A stretch of DNA of 64,000 nt, from positions 1 to 64,000 of the forward strand of contig JAUXXF010000021.1 of assembly GCA_030681135.1 (NCBI GenBank), written 5' to 3'. The notes under the pieces are model-generated. The model saw only the letters and a list, made by a program, of their open reading frames with translations. It searched no databases and was not told where the DNA came from. Source of the DNA: Chlamydiales bacterium. Lineage in GTDB: Bacteria; Chlamydiota; Chlamydiia; Chlamydiales; SM23-39. The position numbers and the translations under genes are program-made. Positions 18,500-27,196 of this stretch are shown in pieces; the stretch's first letter is position 1; every line of letters starts with the position of its first letter.

Positions 18500-20800
18500 A
18501 TGAACGCATCTGAAACTCTTGTAAAACTATCCCGGACTGTTTATGAAAAACGAGTCAACATCGAAGAGGTTGTCAAGGAAGCCGCCGCCCTGATTGGTCC
18601 AGTTTGGCCCCTTAAAAATGGGATTGCCTGTAATCCTCTTTTAGGATTGGAACACAAAGAATTCTGGGAAGCTATTGAGGAGGCTGAATCGCTATTTTCT
18701 CATTGCTGCCCAAGCGACCATTGCCGGACACAAGGCGCGAGTGAAGAGAAAAATTCTGAGGCGGAGGCGACACAGTCAAATATAGAGCCACTGACAAGAA
18801 TCAATGAAGAAAAAGTAAACAGACATTTTATTAAGTGGGTCCAAGCTTTTTTAGATCAAGGGCAAGCGACTTGGAAAATGCCAGATAGACATCTCGGTTT
18901 CTATCGCTGCTGGCGTTTGCTAGCTATTTATGACCGGCTTCTCATACGAACGGATCTGGAGAGAAAAATATTAGCCTCGTTTCCTGAAGATCCTGAGGAG
19001 GCGATTGAATTCGGCATGAAACGATTGGGAATTCAAAATCATAATAGAGTCAAATATCTAGCAGGGCAGCTCGGACAACTGGCTGGCTGGGCAGGCTATG
19101 TAAAATGGCAAACAGACTGGGAATCAAAGCCATCGAGATATCCAATTGATTTGGTACAATTTTTGGCCGTACGGATCATCATTGCTTGTCTAGTAGAAAA
19201 GCAAAGAGAAGAAGAGCAATTTAAGAAAAAACCATTAAGCAAACGCGCCTGGACAAAAGAAAAAATTGAGCGTCAAGAAGAGGAATACAGAAATGAATTG
19301 ACCCGAAAACTACTCGATGAAGCAAAAAAAGAGTCCTTTTCTTTTAGAAAAGAAAATCCCCTTGGTCAATTGGTATTCTGCATTGACGTACGTTCAGAAT
19401 CTTTCAGAAAACAACTCGAAGCCCAAGGGAATTGGGAAACTTTTGGATTCGCCGGGTTCTTTGGCATCCCTATCTCTTTAAAAGAAAAAGATTCATCGGA
19501 AAAATACCCCTCTTGTCCGGTCTTGCTAAAACCACAACATGATGTGGTCGAAATCTCTTACTATTCTATTTTTTCAAAATCGATTAGTAAAATTAGATCC
19601 GTTTTGCTTAGTTTCTACAAGGGCCTCAAGTATCAATTTGGTACACCCTTTGCACTGGCTGAAGCGATAGGTCCCTGGTCCGGAATCTGGATGGCTTTCA
19701 AATCATTGAATCCTCAAGCGGCCTACACGCTCCAGGAGCTTCATGAGAAAAAACCTACTCATAACTTCTGCTGCTTAGACGAAAGCATCCCCCTGAAAGA
19801 ACAAATTACATATGCCCAATCAGCCCTTTCAATGATTGGACTAACCCAAGATTTTGCACCACTTGTCATTTTTTGCGGTCACGGATCAAGCGTTCAAAAT
19901 AACCCCCATGCATCGGCGCTAAATTGCGGCGCATGCGGTGGAAATGCAGGAGGTCCAAATGCCAGACTAATGGCCTCTATCCTAAACTCTCCTCTAGTCC
20001 GCTGTGAACTAAACAAAAGAGGAATTCAGATTCCTGAAGAGACCCTGTTTTTAGGAGCAGAACACGACACTACGACCGACAACGTGACACTTTTTTGTGA
20101 CGAAATGGACATGGCAACCCAACCGAATTTAATCAAGAGGCTCCAGGAAGACCTAAAGAGTACGCAGCTTGCCAATACATCAGCTCGAATGCCCCTCTTA
20201 GGATCTCTGAAAGGAGCGAAAGAAGCGATAAGGAAGAGTGTAGATTGGTCTGAAACGCGTCCAGAATGGGGATTGGCGAAAAATGCAGCATTTGTTGTAG
20301 GACCAAGAACACTTACTGAAAACTTGGATCTGAAAAGCCGCTGCTTTTTACACTCTTATGACTGGAAATCAGATGAGGATGGAACTTCTTTGGAAACAAT
20401 TCTTACTGCACCAATGGTTGTTGCAGAGTGGATTAATACCCAATACTTTTTCTCTGCTTTCAATCCAGTAGTATTCGGGAGCGGCAGCAAGATCACGCAT
20501 AATGTAGTTGGGAAAATTGGAGTGATGCAAGGCAATGGAAGCGATTTGATGCATGGATTACCTCTTCAATCGATCTATTCTAACGATCTCGAACCGTATC
20601 ATATTCCAATGAGACTTCTTACAGTCGTCTTGGCTCCGAGAACTAGGATCGATACAATCGTAAAAAAGCACCCCACTCTTCAAGATTTGTTCTTTAATCA
20701 ATGGGTAAAACTAGTCGCTATAGATCCAACTGATTTAAAAGCCTATCAGCTTGAAGAACAGGAAGTTTGGAATGAGATATCTGGAGCCTTCCCGTGCTGA
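18500..20800 (+). CDS. dabA: DabA (DUF2309) zinc protein for inorganic carbon accumulation
   Basis: Peripheral cytoplasmic partner of DabB with a beta-carbonic-anhydrase-like zinc site. Probable zinc and catalytic residues are Cys294 and Asp296 in FCIDVRSESFR, His461 in FCGHGSSVQNNPHA and Cys476 in LNCGACGGNAGGPNARLMA. The His-to-Cys spacing of 15 equals that of the characterised Halothiobacillus protein. Length is 766 residues. Residues about 72-94 (SDHCRTQGASEEKNSEAEAT) are not family sequence but the translation of a mobile palindromic element inserted in frame; the gene remains open. The insert lies between the N-terminal segment and the RHFIKWVQAFLDQGQATW region, so activity may survive. 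Confidence 0.9.
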   Translation: MNASETLVKLSRTVYEKRVNIEEVVKEAAALIGPVWPLKNGIACNPLLGLEHKEFWEAIEEAESLFSHCCPSDHCRTQGASEEKNSEAEATQSNIEPLTRINEEKVNRHFIKWVQAFLDQGQATWKMPDRHLGFYRCWRLLAIYDRLLIRTDLERKILASFPEDPEEAIEFGMKRLGIQNHNRVKYLAGQLGQLAGWAGYVKWQTDWESKPSRYPIDLVQFLAVRIIIACLVEKQREEEQFKKKPLSKRAWTKEKIERQEEEYRNELTRKLLDEAKKESFSFRKENPLGQLVFCIDVRSESFRKQLEAQGNWETFGFAGFFGIPISLKEKDSSEKYPSCPVLLKPQHDVVEISYYSIFSKSISKIRSVLLSFYKGLKYQFGTPFALAEAIGPWSGIWMAFKSLNPQAAYTLQELHEKKPTHNFCCLDESIPLKEQITYAQSALSMIGLTQDFAPLVIFCGHGSSVQNNPHASALNCGACGGNAGGPNARLMASILNSPLVRCELNKRGIQIPEETLFLGAEHDTTTDNVTLFCDEMDMATQPNLIKRLQEDLKSTQLANTSARMPLLGSLKGAKEAIRKSVDWSETRPEWGLAKNAAFVVGPRTLTENLDLKSRCFLHSYDWKSDEDGTSLETILTAPMVVAEWINTQYFFSAFNPVVFGSGSKITHNVVGKIGVMQGNGSDLMHGLPLQSIYSNDLEPYHIPMRLLTVVLAPRTRIDTIVKKHPTLQDLFFNQWVKLVAIDPTDLKAYQLEEQEVWNEISGAFPC
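18713..18781 (+). repeat. family A element fragment inside dabA
   Basis: GCGACCATTGCCGGACACAAG and the following GCGCGAGTGAAGAGAAAAAT match the interior of the family A copy at 32187-32260, continuing through the CGACACAG segment. The 25-bp ends are missing, so only the central 69 bp remain. It keeps the reading frame. Confidence 0.8.
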
Positions 20801-20825
20801 CTGTGGAGCTGAAATCAACGAATCC

Positions 20826-21347
20826 TTAATTTCGCAAAGGGTCTAATACTTCAAAGAGAATTTCGTTTCTTCTTAGAAAAGGAAGTGTCCAGGGAGGATT
20901 ATAGAAAGCTAAAATAGGCCTGTCGTCGAGAGGCCATTTATGGGAGTCGGCAAATTCTCGTAATTTGGTTGTATACCTTTGAAGTTTTTCGTCATTAGCG
21001 ATTCCGGAAAATCTGATTGCTGCCACCTTTTTCTCCGGAATGGAAAAGAGTTTAACAAGTTGGTTATTGGGTTGAGGAAGGTCGTTTAAATCTGAGGCCT
21101 GCGTCAACATGAATCGAATTTTCCAAAGATCATCGATTTTTTGCTGGGTGACAGGCACCGACATTGGCAATTTCGCAGAGGCTACATTGTTACCAAATAT
21201 GTAATTAGCTAGGATTCTAAATCCAGATCTAATCGCCTCTTTCCTGATACCTGAACATTCCACTTCCGCGACGAGAAAGGAGGCATACAATCTCAGTTCT
21301 ATTTTGTCATAAGACTCTAAAATTTCATATTTTGGTTCTTTTCCCAT
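20826..21347 (-). CDS. SOUL-family haem-binding protein
   Basis: A 173-residue protein beginning EPKYEILESYDKIELRLYAS, the usual SOUL opening, followed by GFRILANYIFGNN and LPMSVPVTQQ and ending LPFLRRNEILFEV. The whole protein is one SOUL domain with no signal peptide. Family members bind haem or tetrapyrrole; the bacterial function is poorly defined. It is convergent with dabA and separated from it by only 25 bp, so the two genes probably share a termination region. Confidence 0.88.
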   Translation of the reverse strand: MGKEPKYEILESYDKIELRLYASFLVAEVECSGIRKEAIRSGFRILANYIFGNNVASAKLPMSVPVTQQKIDDLWKIRFMLTQASDLNDLPQPNNQLVKLFSIPEKKVAAIRFSGIANDEKLQRYTTKLREFADSHKWPLDDRPILAFYNPPWTLPFLRRNEILFEVLDPLRN

Positions 21348-21454
21348 AAAAACAATTTTTACTCTTTGGGAGTATTTGTCAATCGTCGATCATTTAGGCT
21401 AAAAAACCCGATCGACGGTAAGAGACTGTAATATACGAAACGATGGTTTACTTT

Positions 21455-21615
21455 GAGTCTATCCGCAATCTAGAGGAAAAAATCTGGGGAATCTTTTGGG
21501 TGCTTTTCGTGTTTTTCTCCTCGGAAATATTTAAAAATATTACCTTGTCGAAAATCACAAAAATCGCCTCAAAATCTTCTCCCATCTTTTTCCCTCTAGA
21601 TTACGGATAGGCTCT
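21455..21615. repeat. palindromic element family C, long copy
   Basis: The left end GAGTCTATCCGCAATCTAGA and right end TCTAGATTACGGATAGGCTC form inverted repeats matching the hairpin at 14279-14348. The arms continue inward (AGGAAAAAATCTGGGGAATC against the segment near AAAATCTTCTCCCATC), with a loop containing AAATATTTAAAAATATT. It fills most of the 334-bp gap between the SOUL gene and dinB; nothing else is apparent there. Confidence 0.75.
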
Positions 21616-21681
21616 TAGACACACATTTCTTTCACAAAAATAGACATAAGAAGTTTGATCCTCTGGATGTCGATAGTTTTA

Positions 21682-22920
21682 TTAACTATCTTGAAACTCT
21701 TCTTTATCAGGGATGCGGGAGAACGCGATTTTTGCGCTTGCAAAAGTCTTATCATGATCGGGAAGAATCCCCAAAGAAACTGAATTTCTTCCAAATTTTT
21801 GATGAATGAGGTCTAAGGTACAAGAAATTCTTTCTTGTTTCTCTTTAGAGGGATCGATAAAAAACTCATACTGAGGACTGTCCTTTTCTTCCAACTCAGA
21901 AAAAGTCATAGAGACTTTTTTCACCCTGGCAGAACCTGTTTGACTGATCATTCGCTCCCACATCTGATCAAAAAGAGATAAAAAGGTGAAACTGTCGCTG
22001 ATCCGATCACAGGGAAGACATACCTCAAAAAATTCCCCTTCTTCAAGCCTTAGAGAGAGAGTCATTCGAGAAGCCACAAACCCTATACGTCGTAGACGAG
22101 TAGCGGCCTTAGCAGTAAGACTTCTAGCGACCAAACGCGCCTTGTTTGGAGCTCTCAATTCCGGTGCCATCACATGGCTATGGCCGAGACTGCGCCTCTT
22201 TGTTTCTATGTCAGGCAGATCCATACCCTGCAGCTGATGCCACAGCCTTTCTCCTTCTACACTCCCCCAAACGATTCGCATTTGTTTCAGATCTAAAGAG
22301 CAAAGAGTTTCTATATTATACACCCTATGTTTATGGAGTCTCACTTCCATGTTTGCGCCAATGCCAGGCAAATCGCGCAGCTTGAGAGAATAGAGCTTCC
22401 TAGGCAGCTGCTCTTGCAAGATAAATACCAGACCATTGGGCTTTTGCATGTCGGTAGCCACCTTAGCAAGATAACGATTAGGAGCAAATCCGATGGAACA
22501 GGTCAGACACTCTCCCACATTTTTTTTAAGGCTCTGCTTGATCTTCTCAGCTAAACTAGCTGCCTCGGCCCTTTCGTTATCCATGAGCTTACAAGCTAAC
22601 TCATCAACAGAATACACTTTGGCAATCGGCACATGTCGGTCAATCTCTTTTAGGATTTTTTCATGAAAATGTGTATACATCTCATGGTTGGCAAGGACGC
22701 AAATAAGATGGGGGCACATTTTTTTCGCTTCCCAAATGGGCGTTCCTGTTTTTATACCGAATGCTTTGGCTTCATAGCTTGCCGCAATAGCACACGTAGC
22801 ATCGCTCTCCACCGGTACAACAACAATTGGCTTTCCCCTTAAGTGGGGCTTTAGTTGCTGCTCTACGCTGGCAAAATAGCTATTGAAATCAACGTACATC
22901 CACCGATTATTCATACCCAT
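21682..22920 (-). CDS. dinB: Y-family DNA polymerase (DinB/UmuC type)
   Basis: Translesion polymerase of 412 residues. The catalytic carboxylates are in YVDFNSYFASVEQ (first motif) and YSVDELACKL (second motif, where YSIDE is more usual). The finger/palm segment PIWEAKKMCPH, the thumb LRDLPGIGANMEVRLHK and a little-finger domain follow. Two starts, ATG 22920 and ATG 22914, are possible. It lacks an obvious C-terminal clamp-binding peptide. It stands alone, without umuD or imuA next to it. Confidence 0.88.
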   Translation of the reverse strand: MGMNNRWMYVDFNSYFASVEQQLKPHLRGKPIVVVPVESDATCAIAASYEAKAFGIKTGTPIWEAKKMCPHLICVLANHEMYTHFHEKILKEIDRHVPIAKVYSVDELACKLMDNERAEAASLAEKIKQSLKKNVGECLTCSIGFAPNRYLAKVATDMQKPNGLVFILQEQLPRKLYSLKLRDLPGIGANMEVRLHKHRVYNIETLCSLDLKQMRIVWGSVEGERLWHQLQGMDLPDIETKRRSLGHSHVMAPELRAPNKARLVARSLTAKAATRLRRIGFVASRMTLSLRLEEGEFFEVCLPCDRISDSFTFLSLFDQMWERMISQTGSARVKKVSMTFSELEEKDSPQYEFFIDPSKEKQERISCTLDLIHQKFGRNSVSLGILPDHDKTFASAKIAFSRIPDKEEFQDS

Positions 22921-23293
22921 AATCTAATCGACTTCCAACTGATCTTCAATCTGAATTATCAATTGACGCTAAACCAAAAAATTACGCTACGCATTTTATT
23001 GAGATATATTTTTTACAAATAAAAACTGGCGAAGTGGAACACGGGAATTGAGTTTGGTCCAATCAGCCCCGTTATTGAGGTTGTTTGCGAGCTAGAAGCT
23101 CTTTTTTTCAAGTGTGAGCTCTAGGCATATCTCTCGAATTTTTTCCAAGAGAATCTTGAGAAGAAAACGTCCACTAGACCTCGTGAATATTTATAATCTT
23201 ATTTTCTTTTATCTCTACTTATTTTAAAATTTTCTAATCGTCAAAAAAGCGATCTTTAGACCATTTCAGATGTATTTACAAGCAGGGAAAAAA
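22921..23293. other. intergenic region upstream of the peptide synthetase locus
   Basis: No full gene is seen. A startless 33-codon frame at about 23023-23124 (+ strand, containing IEFGPISPVIEVVCELEALF) reads like protein and could be a remnant. The short hairpin GAGCT-AGA-AGCTC followed by seven T (near 23088-23107) resembles a weak terminator on the + strand. The last 100 bp are AT-rich and presumably hold the promoter of the ATP-grasp gene. Confidence 0.35.
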
Positions 23294-24571
23294 ATGAACC
23301 TATCACTTGAGACCTCCCAAGTCATGACAACTTCAAACGACCGAGTCCCTATCGTCATATTATACCATCCCCCTTTTCGTAATATTGACTTCCCCATCGA
23401 AATTTTAAGCAACGCGCAAAGGTACCGATTTTTTATTCTATTGCTTGAAGAGGATTTAGATTCTCACAAAAAATTCATCAACCTTCATGGAATAGAAGAC
23501 GTAATCCCTGTCAAATTTGAGATCGATCACCTTATTAAGATGTGTGACAAAATTGTCTCGACGCATGGCCCCATCAGGAAATTTGTTTATTTGGCTGAAG
23601 AATGTGTGCGATTAGCCGGACAGTTGGGAAAGCATTATGGAATAGAACGAGACCATTTAGATCGCTATATTGATAAAGACCTGATGGCAAGAAAACTAAA
23701 AGAGGCCGGAATCCGGGTTCCCAAAAGCTTACTTTTTAACGATACGCAGTATCACCAGGATAGAGAAAAATATATTTCTGAAATAGAAAGGAGTTTAGGG
23801 GAATATCCTTTTTTCATAAAACCATCCGATCTTTGTGGCAGTGTCCGGACTTGCAAAGTACATAGCAAGGAGGAGCTGATCAACTGGGCTCAAGAGAAGT
23901 TTCCTCATAGCTACCTCATACAGGAATACATTGAGGGAACGCTTTTCCATTGCGAAGGTTTTGTCCAAAATAGTCAAGCAAAGCATTTTTCAGTCTTTGA
24001 ATATTCTCACCCCGGGTTCTTTTTTTCTCAAGGACTTCCCGTTGGCAGTATTTCATTACCTAATCACGATCCGCTTGCTCAAAGAATCAGCCATTTTACC
24101 GAACAGGTGCTCGAGAAGTTGGGCATCATCGAAAATGGAGTTACCCATGCAGAAATTTTTCTCAATCGCCATGACGAGCTTATTTGTTTAGAAGTGGCTG
24201 CTCGCCCACCAGGCCTTGCCGCCGAGAGACTCTATGAAAAACATCTCAATCTATCGATCAATCGAACACATTTCGAGCTCCAACTCGGCTGTTATTCTGG
24301 TGATCTTTCCCATCTAAACATTGAGAATTATGCTGTGAGATATATTTTCCCCTTCCCTTCATCTGGCCGCATTACTCGATTTGCCGACAGATTGGATCTC
24401 CATTCAGAATTTCACGAAATCTACCAATTCAAAATTGGCGATGAAGCAAAGAAATCTGCTGATCTCTTTAACGTGGCGAGCACAATGGTGCTGTGGAATA
24501 AAGATTATTTATTATTAAGAGAAGATTTTAAAAAACTAAAAAATTACATTCCTTTCGAAATTGAATGTTAG
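23294..24571 (+). CDS. ATP-grasp ligase of the peptide synthetase locus
   Basis: About 425 residues. The ATP-grasp order is visible: a pre-ATP-grasp N-terminus, LDRYIDKDLMARKLKEAGI, the ATP-binding YPFFIKPSDLCGS and YLIQEYIEGTLFHCEGFV, then Mg-binding HAEIFLNRHDELICLEVAAR. These resemble L-amino-acid/carboxylate-amine ligases, which join a carboxylate to an amine through an acyl-phosphate. ATG 23294 with AGGG six bases upstream is preferred over ATG 23270. It lies upstream of the NRPS genes in the same direction, so a role in tailoring or extending the peptide is inferred. The exact substrates are not known. Confidence 0.8.
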   Translation: MNLSLETSQVMTTSNDRVPIVILYHPPFRNIDFPIEILSNAQRYRFFILLLEEDLDSHKKFINLHGIEDVIPVKFEIDHLIKMCDKIVSTHGPIRKFVYLAEECVRLAGQLGKHYGIERDHLDRYIDKDLMARKLKEAGIRVPKSLLFNDTQYHQDREKYISEIERSLGEYPFFIKPSDLCGSVRTCKVHSKEELINWAQEKFPHSYLIQEYIEGTLFHCEGFVQNSQAKHFSVFEYSHPGFFFSQGLPVGSISLPNHDPLAQRISHFTEQVLEKLGIIENGVTHAEIFLNRHDELICLEVAARPPGLAAERLYEKHLNLSINRTHFELQLGCYSGDLSHLNIENYAVRYIFPFPSSGRITRFADRLDLHSEFHEIYQFKIGDEAKKSADLFNVASTMVLWNKDYLLLREDFKKLKNYIPFEIEC

Positions 24572-24576
24572 GCTTA

Positions 24577-24750
24577 GAGGATGTCTATAAAGTAAGAGGT
24601 CGTTGATTTTCTGGATTATTTTGGCCTATTTTCGATTCTTTTTTGGGGGATAGTATACGTCCGTTAATACAATCCCCCAAAAAAGAATCGAAAATAGGCT
24701 CAAAAGAACCAGAAAATCAACAGAACCTTACTTTGTAGACACCCTCTTAG
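24577..24750. repeat. palindromic element family B, complete long hairpin
   Basis: A 174-bp near-perfect inverted repeat. The left arm begins GAGGATGTCTATAAAGTAAG and continues through GTTGATTTTCTGG and GGCCTATTTTCGATTCTTTT. The right arm is the complement, ending CTTTGTAGACACCCTCTTA. The loop is about 20 bp (around AGTATACGTCC). Single-arm relatives occur at 51298 and 61922. It separates the ATP-grasp gene from the 784-residue gene and could affect expression across the locus. Confidence 0.88.
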
Positions 24751-24838
24751 AGAAGAGCGCTACCGGTGATTTTTCAATGACAAAAACTCTCTGTAATTAT
24801 TGTAAACCCCTATCGATACAACCCCAAGGATACGAACT

Positions 24839-27193
24839 ATGTCTTTGTTGACATCGCAAGAAGTTGATATAAAAAAAAAGACAGACAGAAAGGCATATTA
24901 CGCCTTTCTACTCGACAATATTGGTCCATTTCCTGTGGAAATGACACTTAATTTGCCCGAGCAAATATTTGATCCTATCTGGGCAGAATTTTATCACTAT
25001 CTCACTTTAGTTGCCGAAACGGCGCGTCCTGGAGGCGGAAGAGCCTTTAGTCATTATGTAGAAAATTATACAGACTACGAGGGATTACCAAATTTATCTG
25101 AAATCACAAACTATCTGGCATTTGAAACGCTATCGAATTTCCCCAATAAAATAGGACTTGAGTATTGGTTAAATATTAGCTCCTTATTAGAGTATGGATC
25201 TCTTTTTTCACATCTTTCTGAGGCTGAAATTATTCAGTGTAAACGATTTGAATATCTTCAAGAGCTTGACCATTTTAGCGAGATCATGGATCTTTCTCTG
25301 TTAACAAAGCATCTAGAAAAAAAACATGGCGCACTTCCGGGTACAGAAGAGATTTTAAAAAAATATTTAAACCTTGGAAGCGAAGAGCAGTATAAACCTA
25401 TTGCAGGACGCAAAGCCTATATCAATGTTGGACTCGAGCGAATGCTTTGCGAAGCAGCCGCCAAACGGAGGAATTGCGATTATCCCCTCTACCCTAGCAG
25501 TGCAAATTGCGGGTGTTTTCACGAGTACACACTGAGTTATTATCCCGTCAAAACCTCAGCAGAACTTGAAGCTCAGTTTAAAGTCCACGATGCTGCGAGC
25601 ATTGGCCTCGTACGAACAAATTTCCCCTATATTTCCTTGTTGTTAACTTCAAACTCATCCGTTCCTCTTGCAGAAGAAAAACTCAAAGAATTGACTAATA
25701 TTTGCACAAGGCTGCTTTTAAACTACGGCCTTGAAATAGGAATAGCCATGTTTGATGGCTATATTTTTGAGCAACATCTTAGCCGATTCAATTTATCAAT
25801 ACTTGCATGCCAAGCCTTTAAACGTGATGAAAGTTCCTCAATACAGGTCAAAATCGTATCAGTCGGATCAGGGGCCGTCCTCATTTATCAAGACAAAAAA
25901 CTGCAAAGTACTTGCATTCGAGGTTCTAAAGAAATCTCAAGTTTTCTTGGATTACATGGTGCGACACACCACCGTGAAATTGTACTCGTACATAACAAGC
26001 AGACGATCAAAGTTATTTTGGCTCCGCACGCTTATGGCCCTGCTCTTGAAAGTATCGATCATCAAGTTCTCTGCCAAGATGCCAACCAGAATTCTTCAAA
26101 TCCTCTTGCCTGGTTAATGACTTCATTTGTCAAAAAGTTTGCAATCCCTGAATCGGCCAGAAATCTGCTTGTTTTTGCGATCAAACCCAGTGAGATTGAT
26201 ATTGTAGAGAGGCCTCAATGGTCTCAAAGGGATGTGAAGCAAATTCCTGAATTTGCAAATTTGGTCAACACCTATAAAGAGTATTTAAAAAACTATAAAT
26301 CGCTTGAGATTAATCTGCTGTACGCACATGTACATGCCGATCGATTGGTCGACATTCATCAAAAGATCTCCATCGAAGTGGCCCGAGCATTTAAGGATGA
26401 ATTGGAAAATGAATATATTTCATTTAGACTACATCCATTAATTGACAATCTGCATGTTAGGGATGTTTTTGATTACAATAAATATCATGATTTATTGTCT
26501 GAAAAAAATCTTAAGCCAGATCCTATTATTACCGAAGACAGCTTGCTAATCGATCGGATCGGCCAAGGAATTCTCGATTGTTTTGTCAATCAAGACTCCA
26601 AGAACAGATATCAGATCGTCTTCGAACAACATCGAGCAATCAATGTTTTATTCCCTGATAAAACCGTTGTCCAGTTGATCGATCATATGGAAAAAGATGG
26701 CCGCCTTTCCTGTGTAACTTTTGATTTAGCCCAAATCTACTATCGTCAGGCTCCAGAAGTTTTTGAAAAATTATTTAGAGAAGAAATACTTCTCCACTAC
26801 CCTAATACCATTCTTGGTAGATGGTTTCTTGAACATCCGAATAAAAACTACCATGAGATCATGTTTTCTATGCTGTATTCAAATCCCGATATTCAATATC
26901 GAAATCGCTTATTTCAAGAAATCAGCAATGAAATCAGGCCAAATATTAATAACATCGAAAGTACGCAAAGCATGCGATCGTATGTTGATGCGTTGAGAGA
27001 TGAATTAGCAATACGCGAAAAAACCCAATATAAAAAAGTCGTCTCTTTATACATTTTGGAAGGTAGCTACGATGCTCAGTTTGATCGCTACTCAAAAGTA
27101 CACAAGGCCTTTGCGCTTCCTGGAATAGACACCTACCGCTTGACATTTATGGCAAGCGAACTTGGATGTAAAGTTATGTTCGTTAAATCGTAA
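24839..27193 (+). CDS. unrecognised 784-residue protein of the NRPS locus
   Basis: I do not recognise this protein. It is soluble in appearance, with no signal peptide and no clear membrane segment. It has a CDYPLYPSSANCGCFHEYTL cysteine-containing stretch near residues 210-235 and a middle part around VKIVSVGSGAVLIYQDKK. No NRPS condensation motif (HHxxxDG) is present. The stop at 27193 is three bases before the NRPS start at 27197, so the two are almost certainly co-translated and functionally linked. AAGGA precedes ATG 24839 at a loose distance. Candidate roles are a starter, tailoring or transfer enzyme, none shown by sequence. Confidence 0.8.
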   Translation: MSLLTSQEVDIKKKTDRKAYYAFLLDNIGPFPVEMTLNLPEQIFDPIWAEFYHYLTLVAETARPGGGRAFSHYVENYTDYEGLPNLSEITNYLAFETLSNFPNKIGLEYWLNISSLLEYGSLFSHLSEAEIIQCKRFEYLQELDHFSEIMDLSLLTKHLEKKHGALPGTEEILKKYLNLGSEEQYKPIAGRKAYINVGLERMLCEAAAKRRNCDYPLYPSSANCGCFHEYTLSYYPVKTSAELEAQFKVHDAASIGLVRTNFPYISLLLTSNSSVPLAEEKLKELTNICTRLLLNYGLEIGIAMFDGYIFEQHLSRFNLSILACQAFKRDESSSIQVKIVSVGSGAVLIYQDKKLQSTCIRGSKEISSFLGLHGATHHREIVLVHNKQTIKVILAPHAYGPALESIDHQVLCQDANQNSSNPLAWLMTSFVKKFAIPESARNLLVFAIKPSEIDIVERPQWSQRDVKQIPEFANLVNTYKEYLKNYKSLEINLLYAHVHADRLVDIHQKISIEVARAFKDELENEYISFRLHPLIDNLHVRDVFDYNKYHDLLSEKNLKPDPIITEDSLLIDRIGQGILDCFVNQDSKNRYQIVFEQHRAINVLFPDKTVVQLIDHMEKDGRLSCVTFDLAQIYYRQAPEVFEKLFREEILLHYPNTILGRWFLEHPNKNYHEIMFSMLYSNPDIQYRNRLFQEISNEIRPNINNIESTQSMRSYVDALRDELAIREKTQYKKVVSLYILEGSYDAQFDRYSKVHKAFALPGIDTYRLTFMASELGCKVMFVKS

Positions 27194-27196
27194 TCA

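Noticed and set aside
23023-23124. Startless frame resembling the end of a protein
   Set aside because: It has only 33 codons and no start or recognisable family. It is noted in the intergenic entry but not called as a gene.
24577-24750. Long hairpin as a transcription terminator of the ATP-grasp gene
   Set aside because: The stem is far too long, lacks a T-run and has relatives elsewhere; it fits a dispersed palindromic element better.
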